NCBI GenBank assembly: GCA_014058105.1
Contig: JACGCM010002082.1
Coordinates: 1,612,001 to 1,676,000, forward strand
Direction: 5' to 3'
DNA: 64,000 nt
Source: Kingdonia uniflora
Lineage: Eukaryota; Streptophyta; Magnoliopsida; Ranunculales; Circaeasteraceae
Part shown: positions 33,565-44,676 of the stretch, in pieces
Position numbering within the stretch: position 1 is the first letter of the stretch
Layout of the letters: each line of letters starts with the position of its first letter
Position numbers and translations under genes: made by a program
Notes under the pieces: generated by a model
Seen by the model: only the letters and a program-made list of their open reading frames with translations
Told to the model about the DNA's origin: nothing
The model's database searches: none

Positions 33565-36500
33565 GCCAAATCCTAAGCTTATTCTAATGGTCAATCAACC
33601 TCTAGCTATCGACAAGGTGAGTCGGGAAGAGCTTTTCTTTGTCAGCATTCAGGTGAAGCAGAGCTTAGTCGAGGCCATCATGGATCTGGGTAGTTAAAAG
33701 AATTTAATTTCTGAGGTGGTGGTGAAGAAGATGAATTTGGCTACTGTGGCACATCCGAAACCGTATGGTTTGGGTTGGATTCAGAAAGATGTAGAGTTGA
33801 AGATCACTAAGCAGTGTACATTCAAGTTTGCGATTACTGAGAAGTTTATTAATGAAGTGACATGTGAGGTGGTTCCGTTGGACGTGTGTCAAGTCATCTT
33901 GGGTAGCCCATATCTTTGGGATCGAGATGCAATCATTTACTGTCGTGCTCGCAAGTATCGTTTGATGAAGGATGGGACTGAGTTTTATATTAATACGTGC
34001 AAGGGACATATCACTACCAGTAATTTGGTAATGGCAACTCAGGCAAAGAGGTTAGTTAATGCGAGTGGCAAATTTGTTTTGTTGTTGGTGTGACAGGTTT
34101 AAGAGGGTCTGTCGGCTACAGTATTTTCTACTTTGGCAATGTCTTCTAAGCATTAAACTGATATAGGGGAGTTGCAAGAAGAGTATGAAGAATTGTTTAA
34201 GGGCATAGAAGGGATGCCGCATAAGAGGGATATGGAGCATGATATCACCTTGATGAATGGTGAGCTACTACCCAATATTGGGTTATATCGGACTTCTGTT
34301 ATAGAGTCTGATGAGATCAAGAAACAGGTACATGAACTCCTAGAGCAAAGAGTTATTAATCCAAGGTTCTCACCTTGTAGTTCGTCGGTGTTACTAGTGC
34401 CGAAGAAAGATGGGTCTTGGAGGATGTGTGTGGATTATCGGGCGTTGAACAAGATCACGGTGAAGAATCGTTATCCGCTTCCACGGATTGACGAGCTTTT
34501 AGATGAGTTGCAGACGGCTCAGTTTTTCACCAAGTTGGATCTTAAGTCGGGTTACCATCAAGTTTGAATCCGGGAGGAGGATACTTGGAAGACATCTTTA
34601 AAAACCAAACAAAACTTATTTGAGTGGTTAGTGATGCCTTTTGGGTTATGCAATGCTCCAGCGACGTTTATGCGGCTAATGAATGTGATACTTCGTGCGT
34701 TTATTGATGATTTTTTGATTGTATATTTGGATGATATCTTGATATATAGTCATACATGGGAGGAGCATCTTGGGCATTTACGAAAATGTTGGGCGTGTTG
34801 CGATCATAACAGCTTTTTCTGAACGGGAAGAAGTGCGAGTTTGGAAAATGGGAGCTAGTCTATTTGGGTTTTATTGCTGGTGGTGGCGAGCTTAAGGTTG
34901 ATCCAGATAAGGTCTCTGTTATTACTAATTGGCCTAGACCCCGCACAGTGATGGAAGTAAGGAGTTTTATGGGTTCTTGTCAGTACTTACGGAAATTTAT
35001 TCGGCATTTTTCACAAATAGCCGCACCGTTGCATTCTTTGACGAAGACTGGGGTACAGTCTGTGTGGGAAGAACACCATGAGAAGATTTTTTTGTTACTG
35101 AAGCAGAAGATTACGGATGCACCAGTGTTAGCATTGCCTAATTTATAGTAGCCATTTGAGGTCGAGACAGATACGTCAGACTATGCGTTGGGGGCAATCC
35201 TTTTACAGGATGGGAAACCAGTTGCTTACCATTCTGAGATATTTACAAGAACAGTACGCAACTATCCTACCTACGATAAGGAGTTCTACGCACTATATCA
35301 ATCAGTTAAGCATTGGTGGAGTTACTTATTGGGGAAGGAGTGTGTGGTACTTTTCGATCACAAACCGTTACAATTCTTATCTATGCATTCCAAGCTTCAG
35401 CAAGCTCACCATATGAAGTGAATGCCGTACCTTCAGTAGTTGACCTTATTAATCAAGTATAAGAAAGGAGTGGACAACAAGATGGCTGATATGTTATCTC
35501 GACCCCCATTACCAACTATTTCCGCTTTGTTGGTAGCTATGCAGATCCATCCGATTGTTCCTTCTAAGTACGTTTCAGGGTATGACGATGACAAGGAGCT
35601 CACTGTGATTAATAGGAAATTACTGCAGGGTAAGACCTGCAAGTATGTTCTGAAGGATGGTTTGAATTACAGGGCAGTCTACTATGTATTCCTGAGGGTG
35701 GAGACCGTTTACAGTAGATTCGAGAGGTACATTGTTCCTGGGTAGCAGGTCATTTCGGGGTTGAGAAGACTCTTTTGAATTTATGGCGTTATGTCTATTG
35801 GCCGAAGATACAAGTGGATGTGGCTCGTATGTTTCGTGGTTGTGTGCTATGCAGCACATCAAAGCCTTCCAATAGGAAGATAAGACTGTACTGCCCATTG
35901 CCAGTTCATTATTGACCTTGGGAGAACATTTCAATGGATTTTATGGGTGGTTTTCCCATGATCAAGTGTAAGAATGACTATTTGTTTATGGTGGTGGATC
36001 GATTCAGCAAGATGATTGTTCTTATTCCATGCCAGAAGACGGTCACAGGGAAAGAAGACCCGCAATTACTTTTTAGAGACGTCTAGAGGTATTTTGGGCT
36101 CCCTTCTTCTATTATTTATGATAGGGATAGCCACTTTTTGGGGCATTTCTGGAGATCGTTATCGGGGATGATGGACACAAAGTTAAAGAGAAGTATCATT
36201 TTTCATCCGTAGACAGACGGGCAAACAGAGGTCGTTAACCGTACTTTGGTACATTTATTACAGGGATTCTATTATATGCATTCTAAGACTTGGGATGAGA
36301 GTTTATCGTATCTTCAGTTTGCGTTCAACCGGGCGATTCATGGTTTCACGTTAAAGTCTCATTTTGAAGTTTGTTTGGGGTACTTGCCGCAAAGCCCTTT
36401 TGATTTGGCGTTTAGTCTTGGCAACAAGACGGTGTCAAAGAAGGAGGATGAGGAGTACGTTAAAGCTAAGTGCTTCATTGAGAAGATCAGCAAGGTTCAT

Positions 36501-36836
36501 GAGGTGGTTGAAGCTCAGTTGAAGAAGACTCAAGCGAAGTATAAGGCTCGCCACGACAAGCATCGGGTTGAGTGCACTTTTCTAGAGGGCGACCTCGTTT
36601 GGCTGTATTTGGGTAAGGAACGGCTTAAGGGGGAAGATAAGAAGCTCAAACCTATCTGTTATGGTCCATTTTTTATTCTCAAGAAGATTGGTGACAATGC
36701 ATTCCAGTTGGATTTTCCACCTTTCATGAAGATGTATTCGGTGCTTAATGCCGAGCATTTGAAGCTGTTTGAGCCGCTTCTTTTAGATAAAAACTCTGCA
36801 ATCGATACTCACCTACCGTCAGTTGATGACTTGTAG
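33565..36836 (+). pseudogene. Gypsy pol: protease, RT, RNase H, integrase, broken
   Basis: The protease motif DTGS reads DLGS at about 33685, followed by a stop. RT is well preserved from 34172 ([32 protein letters not shown] and the catalytic YLDD at about 34725). RNase H starts near 35160 (VETDTSDYALGAIL). Integrase is heavily shifted at about 35740-36240, then open again at 36246-36836 (LLQGFYYMHSKTWDESL), with a C-terminal region reading VWLYLGKERL and YGPFFILKKIGDNAFQL. Stops occur at about 33697, 34092, 34157, 34565, 35146 and 35419, plus frameshifts. I see no convincing chromodomain. Confidence 0.92.
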
Positions 36837-37030
36837 ATGGAAAGATAAGATCCATTACCAGAGGATGGTATTCTAGAGCGAAAGGTTTATACAACAAGAT
36901 GGGGTGCTATTGATACGTTCTGAGTTGGGAAGAAGGGTCAGCTACCAAGTAAGTCTAAGTGGTACAGTAGGGAATTGGGCATCGCCGCGTTCCCACATCT
37001 CCAGTTCTAGCTTGAGTAGGAGCCCAAGGC

Positions 37031-37045
37031 TCCTAAAGGGAGGAG
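37031..37045 (+). other. Polypurine tract of the gypsy element
   Basis: TCCTAAAGGGAGGAG directly precedes the 3' LTR. Confidence 0.8.
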
Positions 37046-37048
37046 TCA

Positions 37049-37537
37049 TGATCCAGGAGGATCTAATGTTTTTTTAAAGATTTTTCAAAGTCGTTCAAAC
37101 GACTTTGAGTGTCGTTCGAACGAGTTGACATGTTCGCTGGAATTTTAGCCCAGAGCCATATTTCGTTCGAAAGACTTTGAGTGTCGTTCAAACGAGTTGG
37201 TCTACTTTTTTAGGGTTTAAACCAATTAGGCGTAAAGTCGTTCGATCGACTCCCTAGTTCGCTCGAACGACTTTGGCGCTGTTTTGGATTCTCAGGCGTT
37301 GTTTTGCCTCGAGATCCATTCTTTTATGATTTTCGAGTTCCCGAGTATATAAAGGGAACTTAAGTTATTTTCTAGGGTATGTTAGATCAGAAAGAGTTCT
37401 GAGAGAAGCCTAGGTTTTGAGAGTTTTCTTCTTGTAATTACTTTGTTTTAAGTAATCGAATTCTCTATTTTTCCAAACCAATTGGTGTTCTTCGTATTTC
37501 TCTACTAACTAAAGCTTCTTCATCGTATTGTGGATTA
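37049..37537 (+). repeat. 3' LTR of the gypsy element
   Basis: It is nearly the same length as the 5' LTR and colinear with it throughout, including the TTCGAA palindrome array (about 37090-37270). The right flank is the TACCA duplication, which overlaps the host splice donor. Confidence 0.94.
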
Positions 37538-37542
37538 TACCA

Positions 37543-37771
37543 TGTATGAGCTAATTATTAAAGGTGCATGTAACTCACTTACATCCGCGTACATGACATC
37601 GATACCGATTGTTGAAGACGTCCTAAAAAATATCAAGGCCTTGCTATTAGGAAGATAGTTTCCTTTGGGAAAGACAACAGTACTTAGATGCTGATCCGCT
37701 GCTTCATCCTGAAAATCAGAGGTAGAAACCGTCCAGGAAAAGGCAATTAGGAAGGGAAAACTTTTATTGAC
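37543..37771 (-). pseudogene. HSP70-14/15: Hsp110-like gene, exon 2
   Basis: After a TATGCAAG acceptor, the minus strand reads VNKSFPFLIAFSW, then STVVFPKGNYLPNSKALIFF and IDVMYADVSELHAPLIISSY, matching the substrate-binding domain of plant Hsp70-14/15. The exon is fully open. Its 3' boundary (ATG then GTA) is the point where the gypsy element inserted, so the donor GT now lies in the duplicated TGGTA. Confidence 0.92.
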
Positions 37772-38012
37772 CTTGCATAGCATAAAAATTCAGTTATAAA
37801 CAGATAAAGGAGTATGTCAAAACATTACCTGACTACCACTAAAATACTTAAATAAATAGCACGCTCGTAAAGGTAATTAACAATCTCATGCACAACTTCA
37901 GTTTTGCCAAAATGATTTTACACTTTCTCGGTTAATTAAGAACAATTTGTTCTTGTACGTTGTTACCTTATATGAAAAATTGCTAATTATAGTACTTTGC
38001 TAACATGCGTAA
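37772..38012 (-). other. Remnant of Hsp110-like intron 1, right of exon 2
   Basis: This AT-rich non-coding stretch lies between the exon 2 acceptor and the LTR-like DNA that starts at 38013. It is the 3' end of the intron that now also holds the solo LTR and the copia composite. Confidence 0.6.
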
Positions 38013-38189
38013 TGTTAGGTTTTGCGGCTCAAAAAATGAGAAGGAAGAATTTTTTTAATTTTTTATTTTGTTCATGTATCATGTTCGAACGTGAAGGGTC
38101 TGATTCATGTTCGAACATGGTGCGTTGACAACTTGTTTTTTGGCCGTGAAAAATGCCTCGTGATACATAATTCGAAGGAGTCTTGCATT

Positions 38190-38220
38190 CTAGGTCTCTT
38201 ATGATATAAAAGAGACCTAG
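38190..38220. repeat. Perfect 11 bp stem hairpin around a TATA-like box
   Basis: CTAGGTCTCTT (38190-38200) and AAGAGACCTAG (38210-38220) are exact reverse complements. The nine-base loop includes the start of ATATAAAAG. It lies 3 bp left of the composite's insertion point. Confidence 0.9.
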
Positions 38221-38223
38221 GGG

Positions 38224-38600
38224 TGTTGGATATTTCATCTATACCGGCACTACTCTTTACTTTGTCGTCTGGTTCACGAGCACACATGTTAATAGGTTGT
38301 ATAGGTGTTATTGGTTGTGCCCAATTGTTACACCAAGTTAAGGTTGATAGGACCTAGTATTACTCTTTATTAGGGCTTGAGGGTATAATGAGAAGACCAC
38401 TCAAACCTTATCAGTTTAAATAGAGAAGAAGTCCCTCTTGGAGGCTACACTACAGAAAACCATCCCATTGAGGTCTGTAGCCAATCTAAGGGAATACTCC
38501 ACTCAAGAACAGGTGATTAAACAGAGAGTAGGAAATCAAGTTAGTAGAATCATATTAATCCTTGATATATTGATCATAGTGATTGTACTTTATTCCTACA
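38224..38600 (+). repeat. Left LTR of the composite, plus orientation
   Basis: It starts TGTTGGATATTTCATC and ends TATTCCTACA, followed by a primer-binding motif TTGGTATCAG at 38602-38611. Confidence 0.92.
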
Positions 38601-39614
38601 ATTGGTATCAGTCGCTAGGGTACATAATCTCTACGATCAGTAATTGATAATCACTTTTCACGATCACTGTTCATAATCAATGTTCATGATCACTGTTCAC
38701 GATCATTGTTCATAATCACTGTTCACGGTCACTGTTCACGATAGAGAGAGTATTTTTTATCATTGTTTTATTAATCTCTCATACTTTATGGGTTTTTTCC
38801 ACTTATTCTCTCTCCCAAGTGAATTTTTTTTTTTTTTTTACTTTCGGTGAGACTCTTCACTTCTCTGCCGAATCTGAAGATCGGGTTTTTCAAAGGGTTC
38901 ATGGGTTCAGATTAGATTTTAGGTGATTTGGTTTTGGTGATTGATCTATAATTATGGGTTAAATTGTTCAAAGATAATCTAAAAATCTGTTTTTTTATGT
39001 TGTTGTTGTTCATATCAAATTCTGCGAATATGTAATTGGGAACAATCAATTTGTTGGGATAGTGGTTGTAGATTGTTGGAGATTAGAGGTGATAAAATCT
39101 GATTTCTGTTGTTCTATGATTTCGGGTTCTGTTGTTCAACGATTAATTTAGGGTTCTTTGCTGAATCTGAGATTGGTTCTGTTGTACTGTTGTCGAATCT
39201 GATTTCTGTTATGGTTTTGAATCCCTACGAATATGTGATTATTCAGTTATTTAGGGTTCTAGAGGATTGGGTTCTATGAATCAGATTGAGGAGAGATTGG
39301 GGTTTTATTATACAGCTTCTACTCTTGTATTTGTGAATTATTATTGTGTTGCTTTCTAGGTGCTTATTATCAAGTTGTATTTTGGTTATGGATGCACTTA
39401 GGATGATGCATATTAGTTCAACATGATTTAATAACTGATTATTGTTTAGTTGTATTATCTGATTACAATGAATTATTCACGTTTATTATCAGTTGGATAA
39501 TATTATCTGGCTTTAGCCATATATATATATATATATCATTAATGCATTTAGGGCATTGATGCCCAAGGATCTCCAATGGGGTTTAAGTGAGATCAAGTAG
39601 TTGTTAGGAATGCG
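38224..39614 (+). repeat. Left arm of the composite's 1.4 kb inverted repeat
   Basis: LTR, primer site and leader pair with 44672-46040. Shared landmarks include the GATCACTGTTCA-type tandem array (38650-38740), a TA microsatellite (39520-39536) and GGAATGCG at the inner end, where similarity stops abruptly. Confidence 0.92.
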
Positions 39615-40143
39615 AGATATAAAATGGGCAAATACGCCCAAAGGAGTTTTGTCCATGGAGTTGAACATTTCTCCTAATTTTGAGATTATCTCGTAAAGTC
39701 TCATTAAGATTACCTTGCACTAATTAAACTTGAAACTATTAGACCACCCAAAGGAGGCTAAGAAACTTTTAATTAATTAGTGGGTTAAGATAGGCTACAC
39801 GGTACAGAAAGATGAGGATAACCCTCTGCCCAAAGGTGAGAAAGTATCTCGAATTAAACTGTAAGTGGCCAGTCTAGTCTTGAGCGTGAGTAATCACCAA
39901 CTAGGGGGAAATGTATGTCAAATCACCACCCAAAGGAGGGATTTAATGATATATAGCTGTACCCGCAGAGTGAATAATCCATACCATAAATAATATATAC
40001 ACTCTGACTCGACCATCCTAACCCCAGGTAGGATCGAGATTAAAGACATTAAGTTATAGATCTTTTACAGATCAAGTTAAAGCATAAAAAATTATTTTTT
40101 CACGTCCTAATATAAGTCATTGGTTCATGTAGTTATCGACCCT

Positions 40144-41046
40144 ATGATCCAGAACCAACTGACTAATATTGAGACCTTGACGAACTCTAACTACTCCAAC
40201 TGGAAGCTCAAAATCTAGATTGCCCTAGGCTACCTTGATTTTGATTTCGTTCTCATTGAAGCCAAACCCGCGGATCTCACAGATACCTCTTCTAATGTTG
40301 AAAAAATGGCTTATGCTAAATGGTTCAAAGCCAATAAAATGGAAAATCTTATCATCCGTTCTTCCATCGATCCTATTATGCGGGGCGGTATCGCTGAGAG
40401 AGGTTCCACAAAGGAACTGTTAGATGTCATTAAGAAACAGTTCGAGGGTTCCGTCAAGGGAAGGCAGTACGGTAACTTATCTCAGCTTTTATCATTAAAG
40501 TATGACGACAGTGGAAATGTGCGCTCGCATATTCTTAAGATCTCCAAGTTAGTTCTTACTTTGAAAGAACTCGGTCTCACTATTAATGATACGTTGATGG
40601 TTCACTTATCAGTTTGGTCTCTTCCACAATGTTTCGAGATGTTCCAAGTTCACTACCAGAATCAGGAGAAGACTTGGGAAATGAATAAATTGATTGCAGT
40701 ATTGGTCTCTGAGGAAGAACGACATAAGAAAAGTAAAGCAGAGTCGGCTCATCTGACTACGTCCATGAAGCACTTGTCCATCAATTCTTAGGGAAAGAAG
40801 AAGTTCAAGAATCAAGGTTCTACGAAGAATAACGGTTCCCACTTTAGTCCAGGGAAGAGTTTCTGCTCAGGGAATGGGAATGGGAACGGGAAGTAGAATG
40901 CACCTTCGTCAGCAACTACCTTATCAACTATAGAATACTTCTTTTGCAAGAAGAAATGCCATGTGAAGCAGGACTGTCATTCCTACAAAAACTGGCTAAA
41001 TAACATGAAAGGAGGGGTTCATCAGCAAGCAACCGACAAGGCCTAA
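40144..41046 (+). pseudogene. Copia gag of the composite's left half
   Basis: From the ATG at 40144 the translation reads MIQNQLTNIETLTNSNYSNW, a typical copia gag opening. A stop follows at about 40216. The UBN2-type core is then open from 40235 to 40788 (AERGSTKELLDVIKKQFEGS, LSLKYDDSGNVRSHI). After another stop comes a zinc knuckle, CKKKCHVKQDCHSY, at about 40945-40985. Gag is the nucleocapsid precursor of the element. Stops make this copy dead. Confidence 0.88.
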
Positions 41047-41264
41047 GGAGCAAGTTTTCTCTGGTGTTATTTTCAATTTGACATGCAATTTTTTTTATGT
41101 TCCATAGATAAGACGATCTCTAGTTTTAGTTTCTCGGTTGTACTCTTTTAGTTATTTATTTATTGTATGGGTTATATCGTCTATCTTTTGACATTCCTTT
41201 AGGCTTTACTATTCTCTTCTAAGGCTAGTACTTCTACTTCTAAACGCTCTCGTGTTTTGAACTA

Positions 41265-41450
41265 TCATCGATGTTATGGCACAAACGACTAGGATATATT
41301 TCTAAGCCGATGTTAAAGATTAAGGTTGTCCGGTCAGATCGAGGAGGTGAGTATTATGGTAAGATCGATCAAGACGGTCAACATTAGTAACCACTTTTAT
41401 TAGTTTTTGTTGGATCAGGGTATTGTAGCCTAGTACATCAGATTCAATGA
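41265..41450 (+). pseudogene. Integrase fragments joined by an internal deletion
   Basis: A GAG-pre-integrase piece (MLWHKRLGYISKPMLKIK) is joined directly to the second catalytic segment (VVRSDRGGEYYGKIDQDG). A decayed stretch that includes DQGIVA follows, and then the sequence stops at the middle LTR. The zinc-binding region and first catalytic Asp are missing between the two pieces. The rest of integrase is on the other strand in the right half of the composite. Confidence 0.8.
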
Positions 41451-41462
41451 CTATTAGCTTAT

Positions 41463-41839
41463 TGTTAGAATATAGCACAATCACTATAATCAATAAATCA
41501 AAAGTTAATATGATTTTACTAACTTGATTTCCTACTCTTTATTTAATCACCTGTTCTTGAGTGGAGTCTTCCCTTAGATTGGCTGCAGACCTTAATGGGA
41601 TGGTTTCCTGTAGTGTAGCCTCTAAGAGGGACTTCCACTCTATTTAAACTGATAGGGTTTGAGTGGTCTTCCAATTATACCCTCAAGCCCTAATAAAGAG
41701 TAACACTAGGTCCCACCTACCTTAACTTGGTGTAACAATTGGGCACAACCAATAACACCTATACGACCTATTAACATGTGTGCCCGTGAACCAGATGACA
41801 AAGTAAAGAGTAGTGCCAGTATAGATGGAAAATCCAACA
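41463..41839 (-). repeat. Middle LTR of the composite, 3' LTR of the minus half
   Basis: It is the same family and length as the outer LTRs. On the plus strand it begins TGTTAGAATATAGC and ends AATCCAACA. It is followed by ATCTCCCACCC, the reverse complement of a polypurine tract, so it is a 3' LTR reading leftward. Confidence 0.9.
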
Positions 41840-42590
41840 ATCTCCCACCCGGCACTAACTCGATTTTAAGAAAAATAATTTTAGCCTGATTCAGAGTTTT
41901 TTATGAAAAATCGGATGGCCATCCTTTGTTTTTAAAACCACACATGGTAATTTGTCGAAGGCAATGTTACATCGAACTTGACTGTCATTCTACCACTACA
42001 AAGATGACTAACACGGTTCACAGACAAATTTTGGTCAGGCCTTTAAGCACATGCCTAATTCATATCGTGGACATCATGCTAGTAACCTTAATAGCTTTCA
42101 AGTATAATTTCTTTACTGGTGGAGTTTAGCGTGTGAATGGCAAATGTACACCATAATGATGTGCTGGTACATTTTTATTAGTGTCCTGCAACATGTGTTT
42201 ACCAGATACATGTCATTTCAATATTTAGACAAACCGTTATGCGAAGACCATCATTCATACTAAAATGAAGGCCAAAGGATGTAAAGCCTACCCATATCCA
42301 GCCCAAGCAAACTTGAGAAATATTTCAGTATTCTCTATAGGCACTTGATATTTAGACAACCGTCATCTAATAAAATCACTCGTATCCAAAACTTTATTGC
42401 AATTGCATACTTTAAACTAAATATGTGCACATATAATAATGGATCCAAATATAATAGCAGCTAAATAATCAAAAATCAAATCTGAATGTCGACCAAAACA
42501 ATAATCGGGAATAACTCCCACATGGATAAATAATCCTAATGCAGTAATAGTAAATAAATCAACAACAACTTCCACATGAAATTGCGATCC
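41840..42590 (-). other. Polypurine tract and 3' untranslated part of the minus half
   Basis: GGGTGGGAGAT on the minus strand at 41840-41850 primes plus-strand synthesis. The rest, to the end of RNase H, is non-coding as expected for a copia 3' region. Confidence 0.75.
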
Positions 42591-44676
42591 TCAAAGAAAC
42601 TCCAGTAATCCCATACGCGTAACATGTCCCCTGAAGGCTGGTATCGAAAGTCCCTTAGTAAGCGGATCAGCAATCATCTCTAGTATCGATAAATGAGGAA
42701 TCTCGATAATCTGCTGTTGTACTTTATCAATGATAACGTGATACTTAATGTCAATATACCTGTTATCCATAGTCACGTTATCATTCTTAACATACTTGAC
42801 GACTGTCCCCATTGTCACAAAATACTCGCAATGGTCTAGAAATTGAATCAACAACCTTCAGCTCAGTAATAAACTGCTTGAGCCATACAGCCTGTCGGGA
42901 AGCCTCGTAGCAAGCCACATACTTTGCTTCCATAGTAGAGGAAGCTACAAGAGACTGTTTGACACTTATCCACGAGATAACGCCATGAGCAAGCATAAAA
43001 ACATAACCAGAAGTAGATTTTTTATCATCTTTATCCCCTGCAAAATCTGAGTCAGAGTAGCCCAAGATCATGAGTTCATATGATCTCCTATAAACCAGCC
43101 TGCAATCTCGAGTCCTCTTCAAATAGCGAAGAACCTTCTTGGCTGCCTACCAGTGAATAATGGAAGGGTTTTGTTTGTACCTTCCTAACATCCCAACAAC
43201 AAAATTGATGTCAGGTCTCATACATATCATGCCATACATGAGGCTACCAACAACTGAAGCATACTCCTTAGCGATGTTTGAAGAAACTGTCTTGTGTGGC
43301 ATCGTCTTCCTGAAGATATCTCCCTTCACAACAGGGACTTCACCTGATTTGCAATCCTACATACCATACATCTTTAAAACCTTATCGATATACGCACTTT
43401 GAGATATGCCAAGTATCCCTCTGGTCCTGTCTCGTATAATCTTTATGCCAAGAACATAACTGGCATCTCCCATATCCTTTATATCAAAATGCTTCGATAA
43501 GAAATCTTTTGCCTCCTGAATAAACTGGATGTCACTACTAGCAAGTAAAATATCGTTGACGTACAAAACCAAAAATATAAAACGTCTCCCACTCTGTTTG
43601 ACGTATATACAACGATCCATTTTGTACTCGACAAAACTGTGATTTGAAACTAATTCATGAAACTGTAGGTACCACTGCCTAGACGCCTGCTTGAGACCAT
43701 AGATAGAGCAATTAAGCTTACAAAATAGTTGAAGCTTCCCTTCGGTCTCAAAACCTCCGGGTTGGTACATATAAATCTCCTCGTTGAGACGTCCATTAAG
43801 AAAAGATGTCTTGACGTCCATCTGATGAAGCTCCAAATCAAAATGCGTCGTAAGAGCCAAAATAATCTGTAATGAACCCTTCTTCGAAACTGGTGAGAAA
43901 GTCCCATCAAAGTCAATTCCTGGATGCTGCTTAAAACCCTTCGCAACAAGTCTCGCTTTGAAACACTCAACCTTCCCTTCAGAATCACGTTTGGCCTTAA
44001 AAATCCATTTGCATTCAATTGCTTTAAATCCTTCAGGTAAAGGTGTCAACTCCCACACAGAGTTGTGAGACATATAGTCCATCTCCTCTTTCATGGCATT
44101 ACGCCACTGATCTGTAAAACTACTAGCTATAGCCGTACTGAAAGATACTGGATCCTCGAAATCAAATAAATCCCCTTCAACTGAATAAAGATGGTAATCT
44201 GAAAAAATAGCAGAACGCCTTTCTCTAGAGGATCTCCGAGTAGGAGCAAGAAGCTGAACTGGAGGTGGAATGATAGGAAGTTGAACGGGAGCTACGACAG
44301 GGTCTGGAACTCTACTCGTCACAATGTCAATATCAGATAAACCCGGAAGCATAACAACATTGATCGGAATAGCAGTTGGACTCCGAGTCTCCAAACCATC
44401 CTCAAATACAATCTCTATATAAATAGTACTTGCAAAGGGATCTCCCTCCTCTATTAAATTAGCCTGAGCACACTCAACAATTTCCATGGGTTGAGAAGGA
44501 CAATAAAACCTGAAAACTTTCGATCTCTCTGGGAAACCAACGAAGAAACAACTAACAGTCCTCGAATCTAACTTTCCGATATTCGGGTTAAATAATTTTG
44601 CCTCTGCCGAACAACCCCAAACATGTAAGTGATGAAGACTAGGATTTCTCCCAGTCCAAAGATGACTAACCCGCAT
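42591..44676 (-). pseudogene. Copia pol 3' half: integrase end, RT, RNase H
   Basis: On the minus strand a 439-codon frame (44676-43357) reads VSHLWTGRNPSLHHLHVWGC, the C-terminal part of integrase. A Pro/Ser-rich linker and the RT domain follow (WRNAMKEEMDYM, FKARLVAKGFKQHPGIDFDG, MDVKTSFLNG and a YVND variant of the catalytic YVDD box at about 43555). After a stop, RNase H continues (SMLYG-like MRPDINFVVG, then GYSDSDFAGDKDDKKSTSG and ASSTMEAKYVA), ending in LLEFL and a stop at 42591. Gag and the first half of integrase are missing: the leader is fused directly to integrase at about 44672. The YVND change and the stops indicate inactivity. Confidence 0.92.

Larger units (their letters stand above)
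31884..37537 (+). mobile_element. Ty3/gypsy retrotransposon, 5.65 kb, complete but dead
   Basis: LTRs of 490 bp (31884-32373) and 489 bp (37049-37537) flank a primer site, gag, then protease, RT, RNase H and integrase, which is the Ty3/gypsy order. The 5 bp target duplication TACCA is exact at 31879-31883 and 37538-37542. The element sits in the Hsp110-like gene at the donor site of the intron between exons 2 and 3. The reading frame has many stops, but domains are easy to read and the LTRs are still very alike, so it is younger than the copia element at 5632-11372. The lineage within Ty3/gypsy is unresolved. Confidence 0.95.

Noticed and set aside
38650..38740. The GATCACTGTTCA tandem array as a CRISPR-like array
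   Set aside because: Units are short and contiguous with no spacers, in a plant retrotransposon leader, and an inverted copy lies at 45545-45620.
39520..39536. TA microsatellites here and at about 44749-44770 as independent features
   Set aside because: They are the same leader microsatellite seen in both inverted arms of the copia composite.
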